NCBI RefSeq assembly: GCF_016082275.1
Contig: NZ_MOWM01000002.1
Location: 85,541-149,540, forward strand
Direction of reading: 5' to 3'
DNA length: 64,000 bases
Source of the DNA: Variovorax sp. E3
GTDB taxonomy: Bacteria; Pseudomonadota; Gammaproteobacteria; Burkholderiales; Burkholderiaceae_C
How positions within the stretch are numbered: the first letter of the stretch is position 1; each line of letters begins with the position of its first letter. The translations under genes and the position numbers were made by a program. The notes under the pieces are model-generated. The model ran no database searches. It worked only from the letters and a program-made list of their open reading frames with translations, and had not been told where the DNA came from. This document shows, one piece after another, positions 48,999 to 56,665 of this stretch.

Positions 48999-49856
48999 AT
49001 GCGAACACTCTCACTCCCCACCGGCGGCAAGATGCCGGTACTCGGCCTGGGCACCTGGCGCATGGGCGAAGACGCGGCCCGGCGCGCGGCCGAAGTGGCC
49101 GCGGTGCGCGAGGCCATCGTGCTGGGCTACCGGCTCATCGACACCGCCGAAATGTACGGCGAGGGCGGCGCGGAAACCGTCGTGGGGCAGGCCGTGGCCG
49201 AGGCATTGCGCGCGGGCGACGTGCGGCGCGACGAGCTCTTCGTCGTCAGCAAGGTCTACCCGCACAACGCCAGCCGGCGCGGCACGCGCGAGGCCTGCGA
49301 GCGCAGCCTGAAGCGGCTGGGGCTCGACGCCATCGACCTCTACCTGCTGCACTGGCGCGGCAACCATCCGCTGCGCGACACCGTCGCCGCGATGCAGTCG
49401 CTGGTGGCCGACGGGCGCATCGCGCACTGGGGCGTGAGCAATTTCGACACCGACGACATGCAAGAGCTGGAGCCGCTCACCGGCAACGGGCCGGGCTGCG
49501 CGGCCAACCAGGTCTACCTGTCGCTGGGTGAGCGTGGCCCCGAGTTCGACCTGCTGCCGTGGCAGCGCGAACGCGCCATGCCGCTGATGGCCTACAGCCC
49601 GATCGACCAGGGGGCACTGGCGGGTGACGATGCGTTGGGAGAGCTGGCCGGCAAGCTCGGCGTGAGCGCCGCGCAACTGGCGCTGGCCGCGGTGATCGCA
49701 AGGCCCGGCGTGGCGGCGATTCCGAAGGCGGTGCGCAGCGCGCACCTGAAAGAAAACCTGGCCGCCGCACAGCTCGAGCTCGACGCGGCGACCCTGCAGG
49801 AACTCGACCGCCTGCACCCACCGCCGCGGCGCAAGACGCCGCTGGCGATGATCTGA
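48999..49856 (+). CDS. Aldo/keto reductase
   Basis: 285 residues, NADPH-dependent TIM-barrel oxidoreductase. The catalytic tetrad is present: Asp in LIDTAEMYGEG with the Tyr of MYG, Lys in VVSKVYPHN and His in LLHWRGNHP. The C-terminal cofactor block IPKAVRSAHLKEN is typical. It reduces aldehydes or ketones of unknown identity. The ATG at 48999 lies 31 bases after the kinase stop, so they may share a transcript. It converges on the NCS2 permease gene (16-base gap). Confidence 0.92.
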   Translation: MRTLSLPTGGKMPVLGLGTWRMGEDAARRAAEVAAVREAIVLGYRLIDTAEMYGEGGAETVVGQAVAEALRAGDVRRDELFVVSKVYPHNASRRGTREACERSLKRLGLDAIDLYLLHWRGNHPLRDTVAAMQSLVADGRIAHWGVSNFDTDDMQELEPLTGNGPGCAANQVYLSLGERGPEFDLLPWQRERAMPLMAYSPIDQGALAGDDALGELAGKLGVSAAQLALAAVIARPGVAAIPKAVRSAHLKENLAAAQLELDAATLQELDRLHPPPRRKTPLAMI

Positions 49857-49872
49857 AGAAGAAGAGAAAAAC

Positions 49873-51363
49873 TCAGTGCGCCTCGGCCTGCTTGGCAGCG
49901 GCGATCATGGCCTGCTCGTCGTGCTTCGCGCCGTTGAGGAACAGGTTCAGCAGCACCGCCGCAATCGACGCCAGCAGAATGCCCGACTCGATCAGCGAGT
50001 GAATCGCGTGCGGCATCCACTGCTTGAAGTTGGGTGCAATCAGCGGAATCATGCCGATGCCGATCGACACCGCGACGATCATCGCGTTGTGGCGGTTGGT
50101 CTTGAAGTCCACGCCCGACAGGATGCGGATGCCGGTCGCGGCCACCATGCCGAACATGACCAGGCCCGCGCCGCCGAGCACCACCGTGGGCAGCGACTCC
50201 ACCAGCGCGGCCATCTTCGGCAGCAGGCCCAGCACGATGAGGATCACGCCGCCCGCCACGCACACATAGCGGCTGCGGATGCCGGTAACGGCCACCAGGC
50301 CCACGTTCTGCGAGAAGCTGGTGTACGGAAAGGTGTTGAACACGCCGCCGATGAGCGTGCCCAGGCCGTCGGTGCGCAGGCCGCGCGCCAGGTCTTTCTG
50401 CTCGATCTTGCGGCCGGTCATTTCGCCGAGCGCCAGGAACATGCCGGTCGACTCGATCATCACCACGATCATGATGAGCGTCATGGTGAGGATCAGGATC
50501 GGGTCGAACTGCGGCATGCCGAAGTGAAAGGGCAGCACGATGTCGACCCACGCGGCCTTGCCCACCTTCTCGTAGGTCATGAGCCCGGTAACGGACGCCA
50601 CCACCGCGCCGATCACGATGCCCAGCAGCACCGAGATGTTGGCGACGAAGCCCTTGGCGTACTTCACGATCAACAGGATCGACACCAGCACCAGCGCGGC
50701 CACGCCGAAGCCCGAGAGGTCCGCGTACTTGGGGTTGGGCACGGTCGGCATGATCGCGAAGCCCTTGGGCACGGCCGGGATCGAGCTGCCCGGCGAGGTC
50801 ACCTCGGCCAGCCACTTGGCGTACACGGGGTCGACCAGCGCGGGCGCGGTCGGGCCCACGGGGTTGCCGAAGATCCAGTTGATGCCCACGCGCATCAGGC
50901 TGATGCCGATGACGGCAATGATGGTGCCCGTGACCACCGGCGGAAAGAAGCGCAGCATGCGGCTCACGAGCGGCGCGATCAGTATCGACACCACGCCCGC
51001 GCCGATGATGGCGCCGAACAGCAACTGGGCCCCGTTCTGCCCGGGGTTGGCGTTGGCAATGGCGACCATCGGCGCGACCGACGCGAAGGTCACGCCCATC
51101 ATCACCGGCAGCTTGATGCCGAACCATTGCGTGGCGCCCAGCGCCTGAATGAGCGTGGCGATGCCGCAGCAGAACAGGTCGGCCGAGATCAGCAGCGCGA
51201 CCTCGTCGGGCGTGAGCTTGAGCGCGCGCCCGACGATCAGCGGCACCGCGACGGCCCCCGCATACATCACCAGCACATGCTGCAATCCGAGGGCGGCGAG
51301 CTTGCCCGAAGGCAGCCGCTGGTCCACGGGATGGACTTTGGAAAGTGTGTCGTCGGCCGTCAT
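49873..51363 (-). CDS. Nucleobase:cation symporter-2 (NCS2) permease, xanthine/urate type
   Basis: 496 residues, fourteen membrane helices. NCS2 marks are LGLQHVLVMYAGAVAVPL at helix 1 and the signature QNVGLVAVTGIRSRYV (the QN..L..TG..SR motif that binds the base). The purine branch (xanthine/urate) has this motif together with the EST segment MIESTGMFLALGEMTG. The ATG at 51363 is preceded by an AGGAGA site; an in-frame extension upstream is rejected. A GTATAC-centred operator lies about 80 bases upstream, shared with the NCS1 gene at 54983. Confidence 0.92.
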   Translation of the reverse strand: MTADDTLSKVHPVDQRLPSGKLAALGLQHVLVMYAGAVAVPLIVGRALKLTPDEVALLISADLFCCGIATLIQALGATQWFGIKLPVMMGVTFASVAPMVAIANANPGQNGAQLLFGAIIGAGVVSILIAPLVSRMLRFFPPVVTGTIIAVIGISLMRVGINWIFGNPVGPTAPALVDPVYAKWLAEVTSPGSSIPAVPKGFAIMPTVPNPKYADLSGFGVAALVLVSILLIVKYAKGFVANISVLLGIVIGAVVASVTGLMTYEKVGKAAWVDIVLPFHFGMPQFDPILILTMTLIMIVVMIESTGMFLALGEMTGRKIEQKDLARGLRTDGLGTLIGGVFNTFPYTSFSQNVGLVAVTGIRSRYVCVAGGVILIVLGLLPKMAALVESLPTVVLGGAGLVMFGMVAATGIRILSGVDFKTNRHNAMIVAVSIGIGMIPLIAPNFKQWMPHAIHSLIESGILLASIAAVLLNLFLNGAKHDEQAMIAAAKQAEAH

Positions 51364-51441
51364 CTTTGTCTCCTGCTGCTGCGAGGGGAGAAGCGAGCGG
51401 CAGGGCCCTGCCATGGCGCACGCCTCAATGTGTACGCCAAA

Positions 51442-51451
51442 CTGTATACAA
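51442..51451 (-). promoter_or_regulatory. GTATAC-centred operator upstream of the NCS2 gene
   Basis: CTGTATACAA at 51442-51451 is close to the perfect palindrome TTGTATACAA seen upstream of the NCS1 gene. This is the style of site used by FCD-type GntR regulators. The only such gene nearby is the one at 53439-54203, whose product probably binds both sites. Confidence 0.55.
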
Positions 51452-51520
51452 CTTATGCAACAATCTTGACCCGGAAAAACCCGAAGCCGACCGGGGCCGT
51501 TCCGGGGGAATTTCGGGGGC

Positions 51521-53293
51521 TCAGGCCCGCGGCCGGGCCTCGCGCACCGTCAGGCCCGACGCCGTGTGCTTGGCCTCATGCTTCGCGATCGCCGCCTCGC
51601 TGGCCACGTCTTCCGCGTGCCTGAACATGTCCGGCGCGATGCGCACCGCGCCGATCGACAGCGTGGCGCACGGCGTGAAGCGGACCACGCCCTGCCGGTC
51701 TTCGCCCACGACGCCGCCCGCCAGCCGCTCCGCCTCGTCGTAGAGGTCGGGCGCCTGCCGGTTGAAGTCGTCGATCATGGCGGCGCAGCGCTCGCGCCAG
51801 TCGGGGCTCTGGAACAGCACCAGGAAGTCGTCGCCGCCGATGTGGCCGACGAAGTCGCGGTGCGGGTTGGCGTGTTGCGTCGCAAGGCGCGCCAGCAGCA
51901 GGATCATCTCGTCGCCGCGCCAGTAGCCGTAGTGGTCGTTGAACACCTTGAAGTTGTTCAGGTCCGCATAGCAGGCGACAAAATCGGCGCGGCCTTCGAG
52001 CAGGCGCGCGATGTGGATGTTGATGGGGATGTTGCCCGGCAGAAAGGTCAGCGGGTTGGCGTGCCGCGCGGCCTCGATGCGCGCCTCGGTCACGGCGCGC
52101 ACCAGCTGGTCGCCGGTGCCCAGGCCGGCGTAGCGGTTCTGCTCGGTCACGATGAAGCCCTCGCGCAGGTAGCGCTGGTCTTCCGACATCAGGATGCCCA
52201 GCAGGCTCTCGACGTTCTCCTCGCGCTCCACGATGCGCGGCGACAGGCTGCCGTACGACAGGCAGGGCCGGCGCCCGTGCACCTCGCGAAAGTACATGCG
52301 CGCGTAGTCGTTCATGAACGACTGCCGGTTGATCAGCGCCACCGGCCGCCCCCGGTCGACCACGGCCAGCGCATGCAGGTCGGGGTGCTTCTGGAAGGTG
52401 GCCGAGACCTCGTCGATCGGCGTCATCGGGCTCAGCGCGGGCGCCTGGATCACCGACAGGCCGCGCAGCACGTTCGGCTGCGACGGCTGTGCGGCGTGCG
52501 GCATGACGGCGATGCGGGTGTCCTGGATGATGGCCGCCACGGGCGCGGGCAGCACCGGCTGCAGCGCCGGCGCCGGCCGGCCGAACAGGTAGCCCTGTCC
52601 GTGCGCGATGCCCAGGTCGCGCAGCACGCGCAGGTCCTTGGCGTCTTCCACGCCTTCGGCCACCAGCTCGGTGCCCATGGCGTGGCCCAGGCCGACGATG
52701 GTGCGCACCATGGCCACACCGTGCGGGCAGCTCGCGATGCCCTGGGTCAGCAGCTTGTCGATCTTCACGAAGTCGGGCTGCAGGTCTTTCCAGCGCCGCA
52801 GGTTCGAATGGCCCTCACCGAAGTCGTCGAGCGCCACGCGCGCGCCCAGCGCATGCAGCGCCTTGACGGCCTGGCGCAGCGCCTCGGGGTTGCCGGCGGC
52901 GCGCTGCTCGGTGAGCTCCACCGTCACGTCGCGCGCCGACACGTCGCAGCGCGCGAGCGTGCGTTCGAGCCAGCACGCGGTGCCCACGCCGCCCATGGCC
53001 GCGACCAGCGCGTCGGCGCTCATGTTCACGAAGAGCCGGCCCGGCCCGGCCAAATGGCCCCAGTGGGTCAGGATGACTTCGACGCAGTGCAGCTCGAACT
53101 CGGTCAGCCGCGACTCGCTGGCCGCCTGGGCCAGCAGTGCCAGGGGGCTGTGCAGCGGGGTGCCGGCGGGGCCGCGTATCAGGGCCTCGTGACCGAAGAT
53201 CGTGCCCTGGCGCAGGTCCACGATGGGCTGGAAGAACGGGGAGACCGCGGGATGCGAGGCAGGAATGTCGATGGGCCGAATGTGCCGGGGCAT
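51521..53293 (-). CDS. EAL-CBS-GGDEF cyclic-di-GMP enzyme
   Basis: 590 residues, soluble. An N-terminal EAL phosphodiesterase domain (about 15-250) keeps the catalytic set: EALIRG, FVNMS, ELTE, LDDFGEG, VKIDK and AEGVE. A CBS-like pair (about 275-400, ALAVVDRGRPVALINR) may sense a nucleotide. A C-terminal GGDEF domain (about 415-575) has IGGDDF as its active-site loop, a functional variant. Both activities could be present. The full set without a signal or membrane helix places it in the cytoplasm. It lies between the NCS2 permease and a GntR gene but is not obviously part of their operon. Confidence 0.92.
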   Translation of the reverse strand: MPRHIRPIDIPASHPAVSPFFQPIVDLRQGTIFGHEALIRGPAGTPLHSPLALLAQAASESRLTEFELHCVEVILTHWGHLAGPGRLFVNMSADALVAAMGGVGTACWLERTLARCDVSARDVTVELTEQRAAGNPEALRQAVKALHALGARVALDDFGEGHSNLRRWKDLQPDFVKIDKLLTQGIASCPHGVAMVRTIVGLGHAMGTELVAEGVEDAKDLRVLRDLGIAHGQGYLFGRPAPALQPVLPAPVAAIIQDTRIAVMPHAAQPSQPNVLRGLSVIQAPALSPMTPIDEVSATFQKHPDLHALAVVDRGRPVALINRQSFMNDYARMYFREVHGRRPCLSYGSLSPRIVEREENVESLLGILMSEDQRYLREGFIVTEQNRYAGLGTGDQLVRAVTEARIEAARHANPLTFLPGNIPINIHIARLLEGRADFVACYADLNNFKVFNDHYGYWRGDEMILLLARLATQHANPHRDFVGHIGGDDFLVLFQSPDWRERCAAMIDDFNRQAPDLYDEAERLAGGVVGEDRQGVVRFTPCATLSIGAVRIAPDMFRHAEDVASEAAIAKHEAKHTASGLTVREARPRA

Positions 53294-53438
53294 GCTGTTG
53301 GGTGGTTCGTCGGTGGGGCGTCCGCGGAAAAAAGGAACGCGGAGCCCGTCCGGGGTGCAGCATGACGCGGTTGTGTGACAGTCGCACCGGCCCGCCGGCC
53401 GTGTGCCCCCCCGCCTGCCGGGCGGGGCCTGGGCCGCC

Positions 53439-54203
53439 TCAGGCCAGCAGCGCCTTCACCAGGTCGAGCTGGCGGTCGGGCTTGTCGATGCCCAGCTCGA
53501 GGCTGGCCTCGATGCGCTCCAGATGCTCGGTCATGCTGGTCACCGCGGCCTCGACGTCGCCCTTGCGGCACAGGCGCAGGAACTCGCCGTGCTCGTCGGA
53601 CGAGCAGTGCGGGTCGTTCGACGAGTGGTACAGCATGGCAATCAGCGAACTGCGCGCCACCAGTTCGCGCACCAGTTCGGCCAGCGTGCGGTTGCCCGTG
53701 GCCTCGGCCAGCGCCACGTGGAAGTCGCCCAGCAGCTTCTCGCGCACGGTGCCCGTGGTGGTGGTCTGGCGCAGCGCGGTGCGCTCGAACTTGATGTGCT
53801 GCTCCAGCACCTGGTAGTCGCGCGGGCGGGCGTTGGCGATGAAGATGCGCACTACCTCGCTCTCCAGGATGCGGCGCACCGCGAACACCTCGCGCGCTTC
53901 TTCGACGCTGGGCTGGCTCACGAAGGCGCCCTTGTCGGGAATCATCTCGATGAGCTTGTCCTTGGACAGCATCAGCAGCGCGGCGCGCACCTTGGTGCGG
54001 CTGACCGAGTAGACGCGGCCCAGCGCCTCTTCGCGCAGCCAGGTGCCGGGCGGCAGGCGCTTTTCGACGATCGCGGTGGCGATGTCGTTGGCGATGCTTT
54101 CGATGGAGCTTTGCTTGTCCGCCGGGGCGGCGGCGTCATCGGACGGCGCGGCTGCGGCGGGGGAGACAGTGTTGGCGTTGGGTTTGGAACTGGCGCGGGG
54201 CAT
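53439..54203 (-). CDS. GntR family transcriptional regulator, FCD subfamily
   Basis: 254 residues. A Ser/Ala-rich leader (1-35) precedes the winged helix-turn-helix (about 38-100, REEALGRVYSVSRTKVRAAL, wing PDKGAFVSQPSV) and the FCD domain (about 110-250, DFHVALAEATGNR, DEHGEFLRLC). FCD regulators respond to small acids. It lies just behind the hydantoin racemase gene (14-base gap) and probably controls the NCS1-racemase operon and the NCS2 gene through the TTGTATACAA-type sites. ATG 54203. Confidence 0.92.
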   Translation of the reverse strand: MPRASSKPNANTVSPAAAAPSDDAAAPADKQSSIESIANDIATAIVEKRLPPGTWLREEALGRVYSVSRTKVRAALLMLSKDKLIEMIPDKGAFVSQPSVEEAREVFAVRRILESEVVRIFIANARPRDYQVLEQHIKFERTALRQTTTTGTVREKLLGDFHVALAEATGNRTLAELVRELVARSSLIAMLYHSSNDPHCSSDEHGEFLRLCRKGDVEAAVTSMTEHLERIEASLELGIDKPDRQLDLVKALLA

Positions 54204-54217
54204 GCGCGAATTGTGGC

Positions 54218-54955
54218 CTAGCGCGCGAGCGTGAAGCCTTCGAGCGCGCCAATGATGGGCTTGGGCAGGGGCTTTGCCAGCTCCCCGCGCTTGCTGGTGC
54301 GCAGCTTCAGGGCCACGAGCGACTCGATGAGCTTGGTGCCCGCGGCCACGCCGTCGATCACCGGCACGCCCAGCAGCTGCTCGATGTGTTCGCACAGGTC
54401 GGTCATGCCGGCGCAGCCGAGCACGATGCAGTCGGAGCCGTCTTCTTCGAGCGCGCGGCGGCATTCGTCGACGATGCGCTCGCGGGCGCGCGAGCCGGGC
54501 TCTTCGAGCTCGAGCACCGGCAGCTCGCAGGCGCGCACGTTGGCGCAGAAGCGCTCCATGCCGTAGATCTCGGCCAGGTGCCAGGCCTGGCCCAAGGTGC
54601 GGCCCAGCGTGGTCACCACGCTGAAGCGGCTGCCGACCATGCTGGCCAGGTGCATGGCGGCTTCGGCGATGCCGACCACGGGGCCGCTTGCCAGTTCGCG
54701 CGCGGCCTTCAGGCCTGGGTCGCCGAAACAGGCGATCACGTAACCGTCGATGCCGTCGCGCTCGCCCGCCGCAATTTCCTGCAGCAACCCCGGCACGGCC
54801 AGCGCCTCGTCGTAGTGGCTCTCGATGGAGACCGGCCCCATGGCCGGGCTCACGGCCACGATCTCGGTGCCGGCGTGCGCCACCGCGCGGGCGCATGCAC
54901 CGATCTTCTCGGTCATGCTCCAGGTGGTGTTGGGGTTGATGAGCTTGATGCGCAC
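54218..54955 (-). CDS. Hydantoin racemase (Asp/Glu/hydantoin racemase family)
   Basis: 245 residues. The two catalytic Cys residues lie at Cys76 (YVIACFGDPG) and Cys181 (IVLGCAGMTD), the positions known for characterised hydantoin racemases. The N-terminus MRIKLINPNTTWSMTEKI is typical. It interconverts D- and L-5-substituted hydantoins, or allantoin in relatives, without cofactor. It sits between an NCS1 permease gene (27 bases upstream) and a GntR gene, so it acts on what that permease imports. No hydantoinase or carbamoylase gene is in the window. Confidence 0.9.
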   Translation of the reverse strand: MRIKLINPNTTWSMTEKIGACARAVAHAGTEIVAVSPAMGPVSIESHYDEALAVPGLLQEIAAGERDGIDGYVIACFGDPGLKAARELASGPVVGIAEAAMHLASMVGSRFSVVTTLGRTLGQAWHLAEIYGMERFCANVRACELPVLELEEPGSRARERIVDECRRALEEDGSDCIVLGCAGMTDLCEHIEQLLGVPVIDGVAAGTKLIESLVALKLRTSKRGELAKPLPKPIIGALEGFTLAR

Positions 54956-54982
54956 GGCGCGGTCCCTTTCTTTCTCTGGTTT

Positions 54983-56476
54983 TCAGGTCTTGTTGTTGCG
55001 GTTCAAAAGCACGTAGAGCACGAAGCCCAGGCCCATGCCGATGAACCACGCATAGTTGGCGGCGCCGCGCAGCGTCGGCACCATCACGCACAGGATGGGC
55101 ACCAGTGCCGCCGGCACCAGCGCCATGATCGCCTTCGGGTTGTAGCCGCCGCTGTACCAGTACTCGCCCTTGGGGCTCATGGTGTAGAGGGCGTCCACGT
55201 CGATGCGCTGCTTGCGCACGATGTAGTAGTCGGCAATCAGGATGCCGAACAGCGGGCCGATGAACGAACCCAGCACGTCGAGCGTGTAGTGAATGACCTC
55301 GGGGCTGTTGTAAAGGTTCCACGGCGTGAGGAACACCGAGCCCACGGCCGCGATCATGCCGCCCGTGCGCCAGCTGATGTGCTGCGGCGCCACGTTCGAG
55401 AAGTCGAAGGCCGGCGACACGAAGTTGGCCACGATGTTGATGCCGATGGTGGCGATCATGAAGGTCAGCGCGCCCAGCACCACGGCGGTGGTGCTGTCGA
55501 TCTTGCCCACGGTGTGCACCGGATCGGTGATGAGTTCACCAAACACGGGCAGCGTGGCCGCAGTGGTGATCACGGTCAGCAGCGAGAAGAAGATGAAGTT
55601 GATCGGCAGGCCCCAGAAGTTGCCCTTCTTCACCGCGTCGAAGCTCTTGCCGTAGCGCGAGAAGTCGCCGAAGTTGAGCATCGGGCCGCTGAAGTAGCTC
55701 ACCACCAGCGCAATGGCCGAGAGCATCACGGGCAGCGCGTCCCAGCCCTGGAACTTGATGCCGCCCAGGTTCAGGTCGATCTTGCTCCAGCCGGCCTTCC
55801 ACACCAGCCAGCCGCACAGGATGGCCATGACCACGTACACCGCCGGCCCGGCCCAGTCGATGAACTTGCGGATGGCGTCCATGCCGTGCCAGAACACGAA
55901 GGCCTGCAGCACCCACATGACCATGAACGCGACCCAGCCCAGGGCCGACAGGCCGACGAAGCCGTGCTGCGCCACGTCCGCGTAGGGCGTGAGGCCCGGC
56001 GCCATGTGCAGCGCCAGCACCATGAACGCGGCCGACGCCAGGTAGGTCTGCACGCCGTACCAGGCCACCGCGATCAGCCCGCGGATGATGGCCGGGATGT
56101 TGGCGCCCAGCACGCCGAAGGGCGCGCGGCACACCACGGGGTAGGGCACGCCCGTCACCTGGCTGGGCTTGGCCACCAGGTTGCAGAAGAACTGCACGAT
56201 CACGATGCCCACCAGCAGCGACACCAGCACCTGCCAGCTCGACAGGCCCAGCGCGAACAGGCTGCCGGCCGTGATGTAGCCGCCCACGCTGTGCACGTCG
56301 GACATCCAGAAGGCAAAGATGTTGTATTGGCCCCAGGTCTGCTTTTTCAGCGGCGCCAGGTCTTCGTTGGTCAGGCGCGGGTGGTAGCCGGGCTTGATGA
56401 GGGCGTTCGATTCCGCGTGCGGCGCAATGCCGGCTTCGCTTGCCCCCGCGGGGGCCTGGCTGACGACTGTGCTCAT
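54983..56476 (-). CDS. NCS1 family permease (allantoin/hydantoin/cytosine type)
   Basis: 497 residues, twelve membrane helices. NCS1 features include the N-terminal NEDLAPLKKQTWGQYNIFAF region and the helix-1 WMSDVHSVGGY segment, PFGVLGANIPAI, and a helical core rich in Trp and Asn. Close relatives carry allantoin or hydantoins with Na+ or H+. With the hydantoin racemase gene downstream, hydantoin or allantoin uptake is the best guess. ATG 56476; the in-frame extension upstream runs through the operator and is rejected. Confidence 0.9.
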   Translation of the reverse strand: MSTVVSQAPAGASEAGIAPHAESNALIKPGYHPRLTNEDLAPLKKQTWGQYNIFAFWMSDVHSVGGYITAGSLFALGLSSWQVLVSLLVGIVIVQFFCNLVAKPSQVTGVPYPVVCRAPFGVLGANIPAIIRGLIAVAWYGVQTYLASAAFMVLALHMAPGLTPYADVAQHGFVGLSALGWVAFMVMWVLQAFVFWHGMDAIRKFIDWAGPAVYVVMAILCGWLVWKAGWSKIDLNLGGIKFQGWDALPVMLSAIALVVSYFSGPMLNFGDFSRYGKSFDAVKKGNFWGLPINFIFFSLLTVITTAATLPVFGELITDPVHTVGKIDSTTAVVLGALTFMIATIGINIVANFVSPAFDFSNVAPQHISWRTGGMIAAVGSVFLTPWNLYNSPEVIHYTLDVLGSFIGPLFGILIADYYIVRKQRIDVDALYTMSPKGEYWYSGGYNPKAIMALVPAALVPILCVMVPTLRGAANYAWFIGMGLGFVLYVLLNRNNKT

Positions 56477-56557
56477 GGTCTTCTTTCCTCGTGCGAGTGA
56501 GTAGGGATTGGGACCCGTTTTGACGCAAATTTCGCGCCGGCTTTTCGGATGCGTTAT

Positions 56558-56567
56558 TTGTATACAA
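56558..56567 (-). promoter_or_regulatory. TTGTATACAA operator upstream of the NCS1 gene
   Basis: A perfect ten-base palindrome TTGTATACAA at 56558-56567, about 80 bases before the NCS1 start and embedded in an AT-rich promoter-like stretch. A near-identical site is at the same distance before the NCS2 gene. Probable binding site of the nearby FCD-type GntR protein. Confidence 0.6.
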
Positions 56568-56665
56568 AAACTGCACGCAATCAAGACCATTCGGGGAATC
56601 ATATATCCGTAGATTCCCTGATGCGCGGGTGGCCGGCGCAAGCGCGCCGCCCCGCGTGAAACGCG

